From positions 1-9,009 of the forward strand of contig JAHFEM010000041.1 of the NCBI GenBank assembly GCA_023248505.1: a DNA stretch of 9,009 nucleotides. Reading direction: 5' to 3'. Made by a program: the position numbers and the translations under genes. This DNA is from Nitrospirota bacterium (GTDB lineage Bacteria; Nitrospirota; Nitrospiria; SBBL01; Manganitrophaceae). The notes under the pieces are model-generated. The model ran no database searches. It had not been told where the DNA came from and worked only from the letters and a program-made list of their open reading frames with translations. Position 1 is the first letter of the stretch, and every line of letters starts with the position of its first letter. Below are positions 1-5,795 of this stretch, piece after piece.

Positions 1-349
1 GGTCGATCCGAAAGGGCGAGCCGGTTTCGAAAAGATGGACCGACGTCGGGAGCTTTCTTAAATTCTTGGCGGCTCGGCGGGTCTCCTCATTGGCATAGAT
101 CGGAATATTATATTTCAGCGCAAGGACATCTGCCCCATGAACATGATCCTGATGCTCGTGGGTGATGAGAACCGCTTTGATCTGTTGAATATCGACCTGG
201 ATGGCGCGAAGGCGGGAGAGGATCTGTCCGGCAGGGAGACCGGCATCGATCAGAACCCCCGCCCCCGCGCTCTTTCCGTTGCCGGGGTGGCCGATATAAG
301 CCGCATTTCCCCCGCTTCCACTGCCCAGCAGGCAAACCCGTAGCTCGAT
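1..349 (-). CDS. MBL-fold metallohydrolase, YycJ/WalJ-like (3' part outside window)
   Basis: The gene encodes the N-terminal ~116 residues of a metallo-beta-lactamase-fold hydrolase; the rest lies beyond the left edge. Visible signatures are the glycine-rich first strand LLGSGSGGN (residues 7-15), LIDAGL (33-38), and the metal-binding motif THEHQDH with His64, His66, Asp68 and His69. This order and spacing match the YycJ/WalJ family of small soluble hydrolases, often discussed as nucleases or phosphodiesterases; the substrate here cannot be told. There is no in-frame ATG, GTG or TTG near the expected N-terminus. A strong Shine-Dalgarno (355-363) sits 5 bases before an ATC at 349-347, and starting there gives a typical (M)ELRVCLLGSGS N-terminus, so I chose that codon. 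The gene has its own promoter, about 100 bases after the nrdJ stop. The family call is firm; the start codon is inference. Confidence 0.85.
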   Translation of the reverse strand, partial: MELRVCLLGSGSGGNAAYIGHPGNGKSAGAGVLIDAGLPAGQILSRLRAIQVDIQQIKAVLITHEHQDHVHGADVLALKYNIPIYANEETRRAAKNLRKLPTSVHLFETGSPFRID

Positions 350-354
350 GATGT

Positions 355-363
355 CCTCCCTCC
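355..363 (-). promoter_or_regulatory. Strong ribosome binding site that sets an unusual start codon
   Basis: The minus strand reads GGAGGGAGG here, close to the consensus Shine-Dalgarno. Five bases separate it from the ATC at 349-347. The next ATC upstream (352-350) is only 2 bases away, too close. No canonical start codon lies at a suitable distance in the frame of the hydrolase. Confidence 0.6.
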
Positions 364-377
364 CGCGCTTCAGGGCG

Positions 378-406
378 AAGATAATGAATCGGCCTCGGCT
401 TGTCAA
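378..406 (-). promoter_or_regulatory. Sigma-70-type promoter for the MBL-fold hydrolase
   Basis: The minus strand has TTGACA (406-401), a 17-base spacer, then TATCTT (383-378). The -35 box is perfect and the -10 box matches 4 of 6 positions. Transcription should start near 371, leaving a leader of about 22 bases that holds the Shine-Dalgarno at 355-363. A start there would exclude any initiation codon further upstream. The rest of the 353-502 gap shows no other gene and no clear terminator after nrdJ. Confidence 0.7.
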
Positions 407-502
407 GGCGGCTTTTATCCGATCGCCGCAATCTGAAGCGAATTCTTACCCCGACTCTTTATACGGTGGGGATCTGTGCGCCGACTTATTTGGACGGAAG
501 GG

Positions 503-2236
503 TTAGCAGTATTCGGTCTGTGAGCAGGCGAGGACCTGCTCCTCCCGGCTAAGATCCCGATAGATCGTCACCCCCTTGCAGCCCTCCTGGTCGGCGAGGA
601 GAAAGACCTCCTCGACCTCTTTGGGGGTGGCCTCTTTCGGGAAGTTCACCGTTTTTGAAACGGCGTTGTCGGTGTGCCGCTGAAAGGCCGCCTGAATCTT
701 CACATGAAATTCGGGGGAGGTGTCGTGGGCGGTCATGAAGATCTGCTGGAGCTCCTTCGGAACTTCATTCAAACCTTGTACCGATCCGGTTGCAGCGACC
801 TTGGCGATCAGCGCTTCGGAATAAAACCCCTTCTCTCGGGCGATCTGCACGAAGCGGCGATTGAGCTCCGGAAGGCGAAGCCCACCGAGAACGCGGCGGT
901 GAAACGAGAGAGCGTAAAGCGGTTCGATTCCGCTCGAGCAGTCGGCGATCACACTGAGGGTTCCGGTCGGGGCGATCGTGGTGGTGGTGGCATTCCGGAG
1001 CCGGAGCCCTTGGCGGGCATAAATGCTTTGACTGTACGCCGGGAAAGTTCCCCGCTCCTCCGCAAGCGCGGCGGAAGCGTTTCGCGCCTCCCTTCGAACA
1101 AAGGACATGATCTCCTCCGCGAACGCCAGCGCCCCATTGCTGTTGTAAGGAATTCTCAACTCGGTTAAGAGGTCTGCGAAGCCCATGACGCCCAGACCGA
1201 TCTTCCGGGTTCGGTAGGTCGCTTCGGCAATTTGCGGAAGCGGGTATTGATTCTGGTCGATGACATTATCCAGAAAATGGACCGCCTTGCGGATGGTTTC
1301 CTGCAGCTTCGTATAATCGACCCCCTCCCTGTTTTGCAGGAGCATCGTTGCGAGATTGATCGATCCCAGGTTGCACGATTCATACGAAAGAAGCGGCTGT
1401 TCGCCGCAGGGATTCGTCGCCTCAAATGCGCCGAGGTCCGGCGTCGGATTATCCCGATTAATCCGATCGATGAAAATGATCCCCGGGTCTCCCGTCATCC
1501 AAGCCGAATGGACGATCTGGTCGAAAACCATCCGGGCCGGAAGATGTCTCACCACGTTCTGGGTCCGAGGGTTGATCAGCGGGTAGCGCTCCTCCTTCCG
1601 GAGGGCCTCCATGAACCGGTCGGTCAGGGCGACCGAGAGATTAAAGTTGACCATCTCCTTCGAATCTTCTTTGATGGTGATGAATTCAAGAATGTCGGGA
1701 TGATCGACCCGCAGAATTCCCATGTTCGCCCCCCGCCGGGCGCCTCCCTGCTTGATGACCTCGGTCGCCATGTTGAAGACACGCATGAACGAAACCGGAC
1801 CGGAAGCGATCCCGGAGGTCGAGAGAACAGGATCGTTTTTGGGGCGAAGGCGCGAGAACGAAAAGCCGGTTCCGCCGCCGCTTTGGTGAATCAGCGCCGT
1901 CTCTTTGATCGCGTCGAAGATCGATTCGAGCGAATCTTCAACCGGGAGGACGAAGCACGCCGAGAGCTGCTGAAGCTCCCTTCCGGCGTTCATCAACGTG
2001 GGAGAGTTCGGAAGGAACGCAAGGGAAGAGATCAGGTCGTAGAAGGTCTCGGCCGTCTCCGCGACTTGGGAAGGAGATCGATAGCGGCGATCGGCCTCCG
2101 CAATATTGTTCGCCACGCGGCGAAACATCTCATCGGGAGTTTCGATCAATCGACCTTCCGGGTCTTTTTTGAGATACCGCCTCTCCAGAACGGTCATTGC
2201 ATTCGGAGAGAGGGCCGGTTTATCTTTTAAAGGCAT
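503..2236 (-). CDS. nrdJ: Class II (adenosylcobalamin-dependent) ribonucleoside-diphosphate reductase
   Basis: This 577-residue cytosolic enzyme reduces ribonucleotides to deoxyribonucleotides using a cobalamin-generated thiyl radical. Key residues are visible. NPCGE at 275-279 supplies Asn275, the radical-bearing Cys277 and Glu279. Cys94 (SACF) and Cys288 (SCNLGSIN) form the substrate-reducing pair; the 11-residue gap between Cys277 and Cys288 equals that between Cys322 and Cys333 in Thermotoga maritima NrdJ. The QSGGGTGFSFSRLRP block (118-132) and the phosphate-binding TIAPTGT (420-426) are intact. Cys571 and Cys577 (CSQTEYC) end the chain and probably form the swinging re-reduction pair. 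The N-terminus is short, so an ATP-cone domain is absent. The ATG start has AGGAAGGG 9 bases upstream and its own promoter. No NrdR box or cobalamin riboswitch is seen in the short leader. It appears to be a single, complete gene. Confidence 0.96.
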   Translation of the reverse strand: MPLKDKPALSPNAMTVLERRYLKKDPEGRLIETPDEMFRRVANNIAEADRRYRSPSQVAETAETFYDLISSLAFLPNSPTLMNAGRELQQLSACFVLPVEDSLESIFDAIKETALIHQSGGGTGFSFSRLRPKNDPVLSTSGIASGPVSFMRVFNMATEVIKQGGARRGANMGILRVDHPDILEFITIKEDSKEMVNFNLSVALTDRFMEALRKEERYPLINPRTQNVVRHLPARMVFDQIVHSAWMTGDPGIIFIDRINRDNPTPDLGAFEATNPCGEQPLLSYESCNLGSINLATMLLQNREGVDYTKLQETIRKAVHFLDNVIDQNQYPLPQIAEATYRTRKIGLGVMGFADLLTELRIPYNSNGALAFAEEIMSFVRREARNASAALAEERGTFPAYSQSIYARQGLRLRNATTTTIAPTGTLSVIADCSSGIEPLYALSFHRRVLGGLRLPELNRRFVQIAREKGFYSEALIAKVAATGSVQGLNEVPKELQQIFMTAHDTSPEFHVKIQAAFQRHTDNAVSKTVNFPKEATPKEVEEVFLLADQEGCKGVTIYRDLSREEQVLACSQTEYC

Positions 2237-2265
2237 GATTCGATACCCTTCCTCTCGTCAGGATG

Positions 2266-2294
2266 ATCATATCGGGGCGGCGCGAGTGAGTCAA
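2266..2294 (-). promoter_or_regulatory. Sigma-70-type promoter for nrdJ
   Basis: The minus strand has TTGACT (2294-2289), exactly 17 bases, then TATGAT (2271-2266), each one mismatch from consensus. The predicted start near 2259 gives a leader of only ~22 bases before the nrdJ ATG at 2236. It lies back to back with the plus-strand promoter at 2355-2383, with about 60 bases between the two -35 boxes. Confidence 0.75.
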
Positions 2295-2354
2295 GCCTGG
2301 GGCGCTTCATTCCCGAACCCGGCCTGATCCATCCCAAGAGCGGAAACCTCTCGT

Positions 2355-2383
2355 TTGACAGCGCCGCGGCAGGTCGATATGAT
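2355..2383 (+). promoter_or_regulatory. Sigma-70-type promoter for the cytochrome c lipoprotein gene
   Basis: TTGACA (2355-2360), a 17-base spacer, then TATGAT (2378-2383): a perfect -35 and a -10 one base from consensus. Transcription should begin near 2390, about 25 bases before the ATG at 2415. The position also rules out the upstream in-frame TTG at 2355 as a start, because it lies inside the -35 box. Confidence 0.8.
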
Positions 2384-2414
2384 AGCGACGCCCTATTCAT
2401 TGTGGAGAAAGAGA

Positions 2415-2807
2415 ATGAGTCAAAGAATGATCTTCGTGTTCCTCGTGACGGCCTTCCTCTGCGTCGGCTGCAGCGAATCGAAATCCTCTTCCCCCGGTTC
2501 TCCGTCGGGGGCTGTCCGGAAGGCGCCGGCCGAGCTGGCCAAGGGAGAGGCGCTCTTCAACACCCATTGCGCACGATGCCATGGGGAAGGAGCGAGGGGA
2601 ACCGACCACGGGCCGGCCTTTCTTTCGAAAATCTATGAGCCGAATCACCATGGCGACGCCGCGTTTCAATTGGCCGCCCAGAGGGGGGTCCGCGCCCATC
2701 ATTGGAATTTCGGAGATATGCCGAAAATCGAAGGGGTCCAGCCGGAGGAGGTCGGCGAAATTGTTCGCTATGTTCGCTGGCTTCAGAAAGAGGCGGGGAT
2801 TTTCTAA
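2415..2807 (+). CDS. Small mono-haem cytochrome c lipoprotein
   Basis: The 130-residue product has a short charged N-terminus, a hydrophobic stretch (residues 5-18) and a lipobox-like LCVGC with Cys19 as the likely lipidated residue; the -3 position is Cys rather than the usual Leu, so lipidation is probable, not certain. A Ser/Pro-rich linker (20-38) leads to one class I cytochrome c domain: AKGEALFNTHCARCHGEG carries the haem motif CARCH (52-56, proximal His56), Met102 in FGDMP is the likely distal ligand, and the C-terminal helix is VGEIVRYVRWLQ. It is probably a membrane-tethered periplasmic electron carrier; its partner is unknown. The start was chosen from GGAG 7 bases upstream and the promoter position. 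TIGR02757 follows after a 51-base gap and may be co-transcribed. It would be a client of the Ccm system encoded at 5118-9009. Confidence 0.9.
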   Translation: MSQRMIFVFLVTAFLCVGCSESKSSSPGSPSGAVRKAPAELAKGEALFNTHCARCHGEGARGTDHGPAFLSKIYEPNHHGDAAFQLAAQRGVRAHHWNFGDMPKIEGVQPEEVGEIVRYVRWLQKEAGIF

Positions 2808-2858
2808 TCCCTGGAGAGTGTGTCGTCGACAGCCGGTCCGGCGGAAGGAGTTAATCTC

Positions 2859-3800
2859 ATGACGTCCAAGCAAGGAGAAAGACTCACCCCGCTTCTAGAG
2901 GCGTTCTATCACCAACACCCTCACATCGAGCGGATCAAAGACGATCCGGTCGAGCTTCCGCATCGATACACCGATCCAAAAGAGATCGAGATCGTCGGCT
3001 GGCTTGCCGCGGCCTTGGCCTATGGCCGGGTCGATCTCTTCAAGGCGGCGGTGGAGAAGCTTTTGACCTTGATGGAGGGAGGGCCCTACGCTTATTTGGC
3101 CCGGTTCGATCCGGATCGCGAGCGCCCTCGTTTCCAGGGGATTTATTATCGGCTCAACACGACCGACGACCTCTTCTGTTTTATCTACCTGATGAGCCAG
3201 GTTGTCCAGCGGTTCGGATCGGTCGGACAGCTCTTCCAATCGCTCTACCGTGAAGAGGAGGAGGATCTCGGTCCGACCCTCTCTCGATTTATCGCGGCGG
3301 TTTTTTCCGTCGACCCCTTGCCTGTCTATGGCAAAAGAGGCAAACGGGAGATTCCCGACGGTCTTCGCCAACTGCTCTCTTCTCCCTCCCAGGGGAGCGC
3401 TTGCAAGCGGATGAATCTTTATCTGCGCTGGATGGTCCGTTCGAACGACGGAGTCGATTTCGGCCTCTGGAAGGAGATTCCGCCCGCCAAGTTAATCATT
3501 CCGCTCGATACCCATATCATCCGGATTGCCCGTTACCTCGGATTAACCAAACGGAAGAGCCCCGACTGGAAAATGGCAAAGGAGATCACCCAAAGCCTCA
3601 AAGCGTTCGATCCGGCGGACCCGCTGAAGTATGATTTCGGCCTCTGCCATCTCGGGATCTCCGGGGCCTGCCCGATTGACCGGGATTGGGAGAAATGCAA
3701 AGCGTGTTCTCTTCTGGACGGTTGTCAACGAGGCCGTCGATCGGTCCGTGGGAAATCGGGTCTCCTCAAAACGGCCCTTTTATCGGTCGAGAGAGGGTGA
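2859..3800 (+). CDS. TIGR02757/DUF2400 family protein
   Basis: This 313-residue soluble protein matches what I recall of the TIGR02757 (DUF2400) family, whose function is not established. Family-like blocks are EIVGWLAAALAYGRV (44-58), the YRLNTTDDLFCFIYL stretch (97-111), and IPLDTHIIRIARYLGL (214-229). The PLDTH segment resembles the catalytic-Asp motif of HhH-GPD DNA glycosylases (Asp217 here). The C-terminal region has four cysteines spaced C-x8-C-x2-C-x5-C (271, 280, 283, 289), close to the [4Fe-4S] loop C-x6-C-x2-C-x5-C of endonuclease III. An endonuclease III-like, iron-sulfur DNA-binding role is therefore plausible but inferred. I chose the ATG at 2859 because AAGGAG lies 8 bases upstream; a GTG at 2820 would add 13 residues. 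The 3' end overlaps the convergent secreted-protein gene by 21 bases. Confidence 0.85.
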   Translation: MTSKQGERLTPLLEAFYHQHPHIERIKDDPVELPHRYTDPKEIEIVGWLAAALAYGRVDLFKAAVEKLLTLMEGGPYAYLARFDPDRERPRFQGIYYRLNTTDDLFCFIYLMSQVVQRFGSVGQLFQSLYREEEEDLGPTLSRFIAAVFSVDPLPVYGKRGKREIPDGLRQLLSSPSQGSACKRMNLYLRWMVRSNDGVDFGLWKEIPPAKLIIPLDTHIIRIARYLGLTKRKSPDWKMAKEITQSLKAFDPADPLKYDFGLCHLGISGACPIDRDWEKCKACSLLDGCQRGRRSVRGKSGLLKTALLSVERG

Positions 3801-4496
3801 GGCGCCGGGGCTGGAATCTTCTCCGATGACCATTTCATAGCTGGGGCGAGCCGGAGGGAGGTCGAATTCGATGACGGCGTGATCCCGTGCGCCGATGATT
3901 CCGCCCTGGTCGCTCCCCTTCTGAACGGTGTCGGAGAACTCGATCTCGACCCGCATCCGTCCTGTTTTCGGCGTCCATCCTTTATAACAATACCGATGGC
4001 TTCGATCTTCCTGGGTCGCCTCATTGCGTTGGTAGAGAGAGCCTTCCCAGGGAATCTCTTTAAAAGAGTCGGCGCTTCCGGCCGGTCCGAGAGTAACCAC
4101 AAAAGGCGTCGGCTTCGGGCAGCTTGTTTGAGGGGCATGGAGGCCGCGGCAGGTGGGAAGATCGCAGGGGAGGAATTCGAAGAAGGGTTTCCATCCCTCT
4201 TTCTCTTCCCGATGATAGAGGTAGATCTGAACCCGCTCTTTTCCCCCACGGAATCCCTGAAGATAAACGGGGGTTTTCCGCCGATTGATGATCCGAATCG
4301 CGACGGGTGTCGGTCGATCCGAGAGGGCATCAGGAGGGGAGGGCTGGGGAACGATGGTTCCGATCGGAAGGAGCCCGTCCTGCTCCAAGAAAGGGAGGGC
4401 GTCTTCTCGCTGCTCGCCGGCGGTCCGGATCGAAGGGGTGATCCACGCTGAGAGGAAGAGGACGGTCAGTACGAAAGTATGCGTGAAGATCCGCAT
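3780..4496 (-). CDS. Secreted protein of unknown function with four cysteines
   Basis: I do not recognise the family. The 238-residue product starts with a signal peptide: MRIFTHTF followed by a hydrophobic core (9-20) and a likely cleavage near SIRTA|GE (26). The mature part looks mostly beta-stranded: PTPVAIRIINRRKTPVYLQGF (63-82) and RMRVEIEFSD (180-189) resemble strands of an immunoglobulin-like sandwich. Cys111, Cys116, Cys126 and Cys170 could form two disulfides outside the cytoplasm, as could a metal site; neither is demonstrated. No transmembrane anchor or lipobox follows the signal peptide, so it is probably periplasmic or exported. The Shine-Dalgarno is weak (GGGAA ~7 bases before the ATG) and no convincing minus-strand promoter is seen. 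The C-terminal seven codons lie antisense to the TIGR02757 gene. Signal peptide, length and stop all support a real gene. Confidence 0.75.
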   Translation of the reverse strand: MRIFTHTFVLTVLFLSAWITPSIRTAGEQREDALPFLEQDGLLPIGTIVPQPSPPDALSDRPTPVAIRIINRRKTPVYLQGFRGGKERVQIYLYHREEKEGWKPFFEFLPCDLPTCRGLHAPQTSCPKPTPFVVTLGPAGSADSFKEIPWEGSLYQRNEATQEDRSHRYCYKGWTPKTGRMRVEIEFSDTVQKGSDQGGIIGARDHAVIEFDLPPARPSYEMVIGEDSSPGASPSLDR

Positions 4497-4527
4497 TGTT
4501 TTTTCCCGAAGGAGGGCTTTGATTTCC

Positions 4528-4557
4528 TTGAAAAGGGTCGGCTTGTTGTGCTATCAA
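4528..4557 (+). promoter_or_regulatory. Candidate promoter for the FmdB-family gene
   Basis: TTGAAA (4528-4533), an 18-base spacer and TATCAA (4552-4557) give a moderate sigma-70 match. A start near 4564 leaves a ~24-base leader before the GTG at 4588. It lies in the 91-base gap between the two divergent genes. Confidence 0.45.
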
Positions 4558-4587
4558 TATCGGTCAAGACGACATCCGGAGGAAACC

Positions 4588-4815
4588 GTGCCGATTTACG
4601 AATATACGTGCCTGGAATGTAAGCAACAATTTACCTTATTACAATCTCTTTCGGCCAAGCCGGAGGAGACGCCTTGCCCCCGTTGCGGGGAGAAGAAAAG
4701 TCAGCGGATGTTTTCGACCTTCGCCTCCAAAACGAACGGAGAGACCCCCTCTTCTCCTCCCGCTGGCCCCGTTTCCGGCGGCCATTCCCATGCCGGCGGG
4801 TGTGGATGCGGATAA
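4588..4815 (+). CDS. FmdB family zinc ribbon protein
   Basis: A 75-residue protein beginning MPIYEYTC, the hallmark N-terminus of the FmdB zinc ribbon family. Zinc ligands are Cys8 and Cys11 (CLEC) and Cys30 and Cys33 (CPRC), giving C-x2-C-x18-C-x2-C. A Ser/Pro/Gly-rich low-complexity tail follows and ends in HSHAGGCGCG, which could bind a further metal ion; similar Gly/Cys tails are common in this family. FmdB was named as a regulator of formamidase/amidase genes in methylotrophs, but most members have no known role, so I do not infer regulation here. The GTG start was chosen because GGAGG lies 5 bases upstream and because it gives the exact family N-terminus. It diverges from the secreted-protein gene, and a hairpin begins 7 bases past the stop. 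Confidence 0.92.
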   Translation: MPIYEYTCLECKQQFTLLQSLSAKPEETPCPRCGEKKSQRMFSTFASKTNGETPSSPPAGPVSGGHSHAGGCGCG

Positions 4816-4821
4816 TCTCAT

Positions 4822-4862
4822 CTCGGAGGGAAGCGCCGGTGATTTTTCGCTCTTCCTCCGAG
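4822..4862 (+). terminator. Hairpin just after the FmdB-family gene, possible terminator without a U-tract
   Basis: CTCGGAGG (4822-4829) pairs perfectly with CCTCCGAG (4855-4862); AAG (4831-4833) and CTT (4852-4854) extend the stem across a single bulged G. The loop holds a TTTTT run, but no T-run follows the stem on either strand, so it is not a classical intrinsic terminator. Its place 7 bases beyond the stop codon suggests 3'-end formation or transcript protection. Confidence 0.4.
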
Positions 4863-4909
4863 CGCCAGGAAGATTACTCCCTTCATCAATAAGCCGTCAA
4901 TCGTTTTGT

Positions 4910-4933
4910 GTTTCATTCTAGAATAGATGAAAC
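4910..4933. repeat. Inverted repeat in the spacer before the ccm operon
   Basis: GTTTCAT (4910-4916) and ATGAAAC (4927-4933) are perfect 7-base inverted arms around a 10-base centre that itself contains the palindrome TTCTAGAA (4916-4923). It could be a protein-binding operator or a small hairpin. It lies about 80 bases upstream of the likely ccm promoter, rather far for a simple repressor site. Confidence 0.4.
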
Positions 4934-4947
4934 GGCCTTTTCGGAGA

Positions 4948-4972
4948 AAGAGAGGGTGGAATCCCCTCTCTT
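4948..4972 (+). repeat. Nine-base hairpin in the spacer before the ccm operon
   Basis: AAGAGAGGG (4948-4956) pairs perfectly with CCCTCTCTT (4964-4972) around a 7-base loop. A TTTTT run follows 10 bases later (4983-4987), too far for a standard intrinsic terminator. No gene is convincing anywhere in 4816-5117: the longest open frame there (62 codons from 4908) has no ribosome binding site and no recognisable sequence. Confidence 0.4.
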
Positions 4973-5013
4973 GACGGGGCGGTTTTTCCCTTGTCGGCGT
5001 GATTTCCCGTCGC

Positions 5014-5043
5014 TTGACCCCTCTCCTGAAACCATGCTAAGAT
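5014..5043 (+). promoter_or_regulatory. Candidate promoter for the ccm operon
   Basis: TTGACC (5014-5019), an 18-base spacer and TAAGAT (5038-5043). The -35 has one mismatch and the -10 two. Transcription would start near 5050, giving a leader of about 68 bases before the ccmA ATG. It is the best plus-strand match in the spacer but weaker than the promoters at 2266-2294 and 2355-2383. Confidence 0.45.
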
Positions 5044-5059
5044 TCGGAACTTTACCGGT

Positions 5060-5084
5060 AGACGGATCGATTTTCTATCCGTTT
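5060..5084 (+). promoter_or_regulatory. Leader hairpin with U-run ahead of ccmA, possible attenuator
   Basis: ACGGAT (5062-5067) pairs with ATCCGT (5077-5082); a G-U and an A-U pair extend this to 8 bp with a 9-base loop. The 3' arm runs directly into TTTTT (5082-5086), the layout of a weak intrinsic terminator within the predicted leader. The stem is short and only moderately GC-rich, so function is uncertain. Confidence 0.35.
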
Positions 5085-5117
5085 TTCGAATGTTGAGGGA
5101 GACGGACTTACTGTAGA

Positions 5118-5795
5118 ATGGCGGCCATCCGAGGAATAGAGCTGAGTAAGTCCTTCCGGCATTTCCAGGTTCTGAATCGGGTTTCGTTTGAGGTTAAAGA
5201 AGGCGAATGTTACGCCCTGTTTGGACCGAACGGCGCGGGCAAAACGACCCTTTTGAGAATCCTGGCGACACTCCATCGTCCGACAAGCGGCCGGTTTGAG
5301 ATCAGCGGGTATGATGGGCTCCGGGAGAAGATGAAGGTCCGCGAGTCTTTTTTCCTAATCAGCCACGGATCCTACCTCTACGATGACCTCAGTGTTTTAG
5401 AGAATATCCGGTTTGCCATCGGCCTCCGCGGAGGAAATCCGACCCACCCTGAGATCAAACGGGCCCTCGATCGCGTTGGGATCGGCGCCTTTGCCTCTTT
5501 GAAAAGCCGGCATCTTTCCGCAGGGATGAAAAAACGTCTCTCCATTGCCAAGGCGATGCTCGTTCGGCCCAAGGTGCTCCTTTTGGATGAAGCCTATGCC
5601 TCGCTTGACGAACGGGGGGTGGATATGATGAACCTCTACATTCGGGAGGTCACCCAGGAGGGGACGACGGTCTTCATCACGGCGCATGACCGGGCCAAGG
5701 CGGCCGAGGTGGCCCAGCGCGCCGGCGTCTTAAATCGGGGAGAGCTGCGAGAATTGGCGATCAGCGAGCTTTTGACGGCCCATGCACTTTTTTAA
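5118..5795 (+). CDS. ccmA: Haem ABC exporter ATP-binding protein CcmA
   Basis: The 225-residue cytosolic ATPase works with CcmB, CcmC and the small CcmD protein to release haem-loaded CcmE for use by CcmF. ABC motifs are in order: Walker A GPNGAGKTT (36-44), signature LSAGM (133-137), Walker B VLLLDE (153-158) followed by the D-loop SLDE (162-165), and switch His190 (ITAHD). LSAG in place of LSGG is typical of CcmA. At the Q-loop, SHGSYLYDDLSVLENI (82-97) aligns with E. coli GHQPG...LENL, but Gly replaces the Gln, which is unusual. The ATG has no close Shine-Dalgarno; GAGGGAG (5095-5101) lies 16 bases upstream, so translation may be weak. The 3' end overlaps ccmB by 14 bases, and the ccm gene order supports the assignment over other ABC ATPases. 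Confidence 0.93.
   Translation: MAAIRGIELSKSFRHFQVLNRVSFEVKEGECYALFGPNGAGKTTLLRILATLHRPTSGRFEISGYDGLREKMKVRESFFLISHGSYLYDDLSVLENIRFAIGLRGGNPTHPEIKRALDRVGIGAFASLKSRHLSAGMKKRLSIAKAMLVRPKVLLLDEAYASLDERGVDMMNLYIREVTQEGTTVFITAHDRAKAAEVAQRAGVLNRGELRELAISELLTAHALF

Noticed and set aside
503..579. A truncated nrdJ, because 577 residues is shorter than many class II reductases
   Set aside because: The chain ends with the expected C-terminal cysteine pair and all core active-site residues are present, so it reads as a complete compact form.
1232..2230. A 332-codon plus-strand open frame opposite nrdJ
   Set aside because: It is antisense to an intact nrdJ with all catalytic residues, has biased Arg/Glu-rich composition and no recognisable domain. 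It is a shadow frame.
2237..2265. A cobalamin riboswitch or NrdR boxes upstream of nrdJ
   Set aside because: The predicted leader is only about 22 bases, and I see no B12-box-like sequence nor a pair of NrdR palindromes.
2355..2414. An upstream TTG start adding 20 residues to the cytochrome c lipoprotein
   Set aside because: The TTG lies within the -35 box of the gene's promoter, and starting there would bury the signal sequence. The ATG at 2415 has a good ribosome binding site.
3879..4451. A 190-codon plus-strand open frame
   Set aside because: It lies antisense to the secreted-protein gene, which has a signal peptide and plausible beta-strand sequence; this frame has neither a domain nor a ribosome binding site.
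4949..4987. An intrinsic terminator formed by the hairpin at 4948-4972
   Set aside because: The T-run is about 10 bases past the stem rather than directly after it.
4908..5096. A 62-codon frame in the spacer before ccmA
   Set aside because: No ribosome binding site, no recognisable sequence, and it spans the inverted repeats and the likely ccm promoter.
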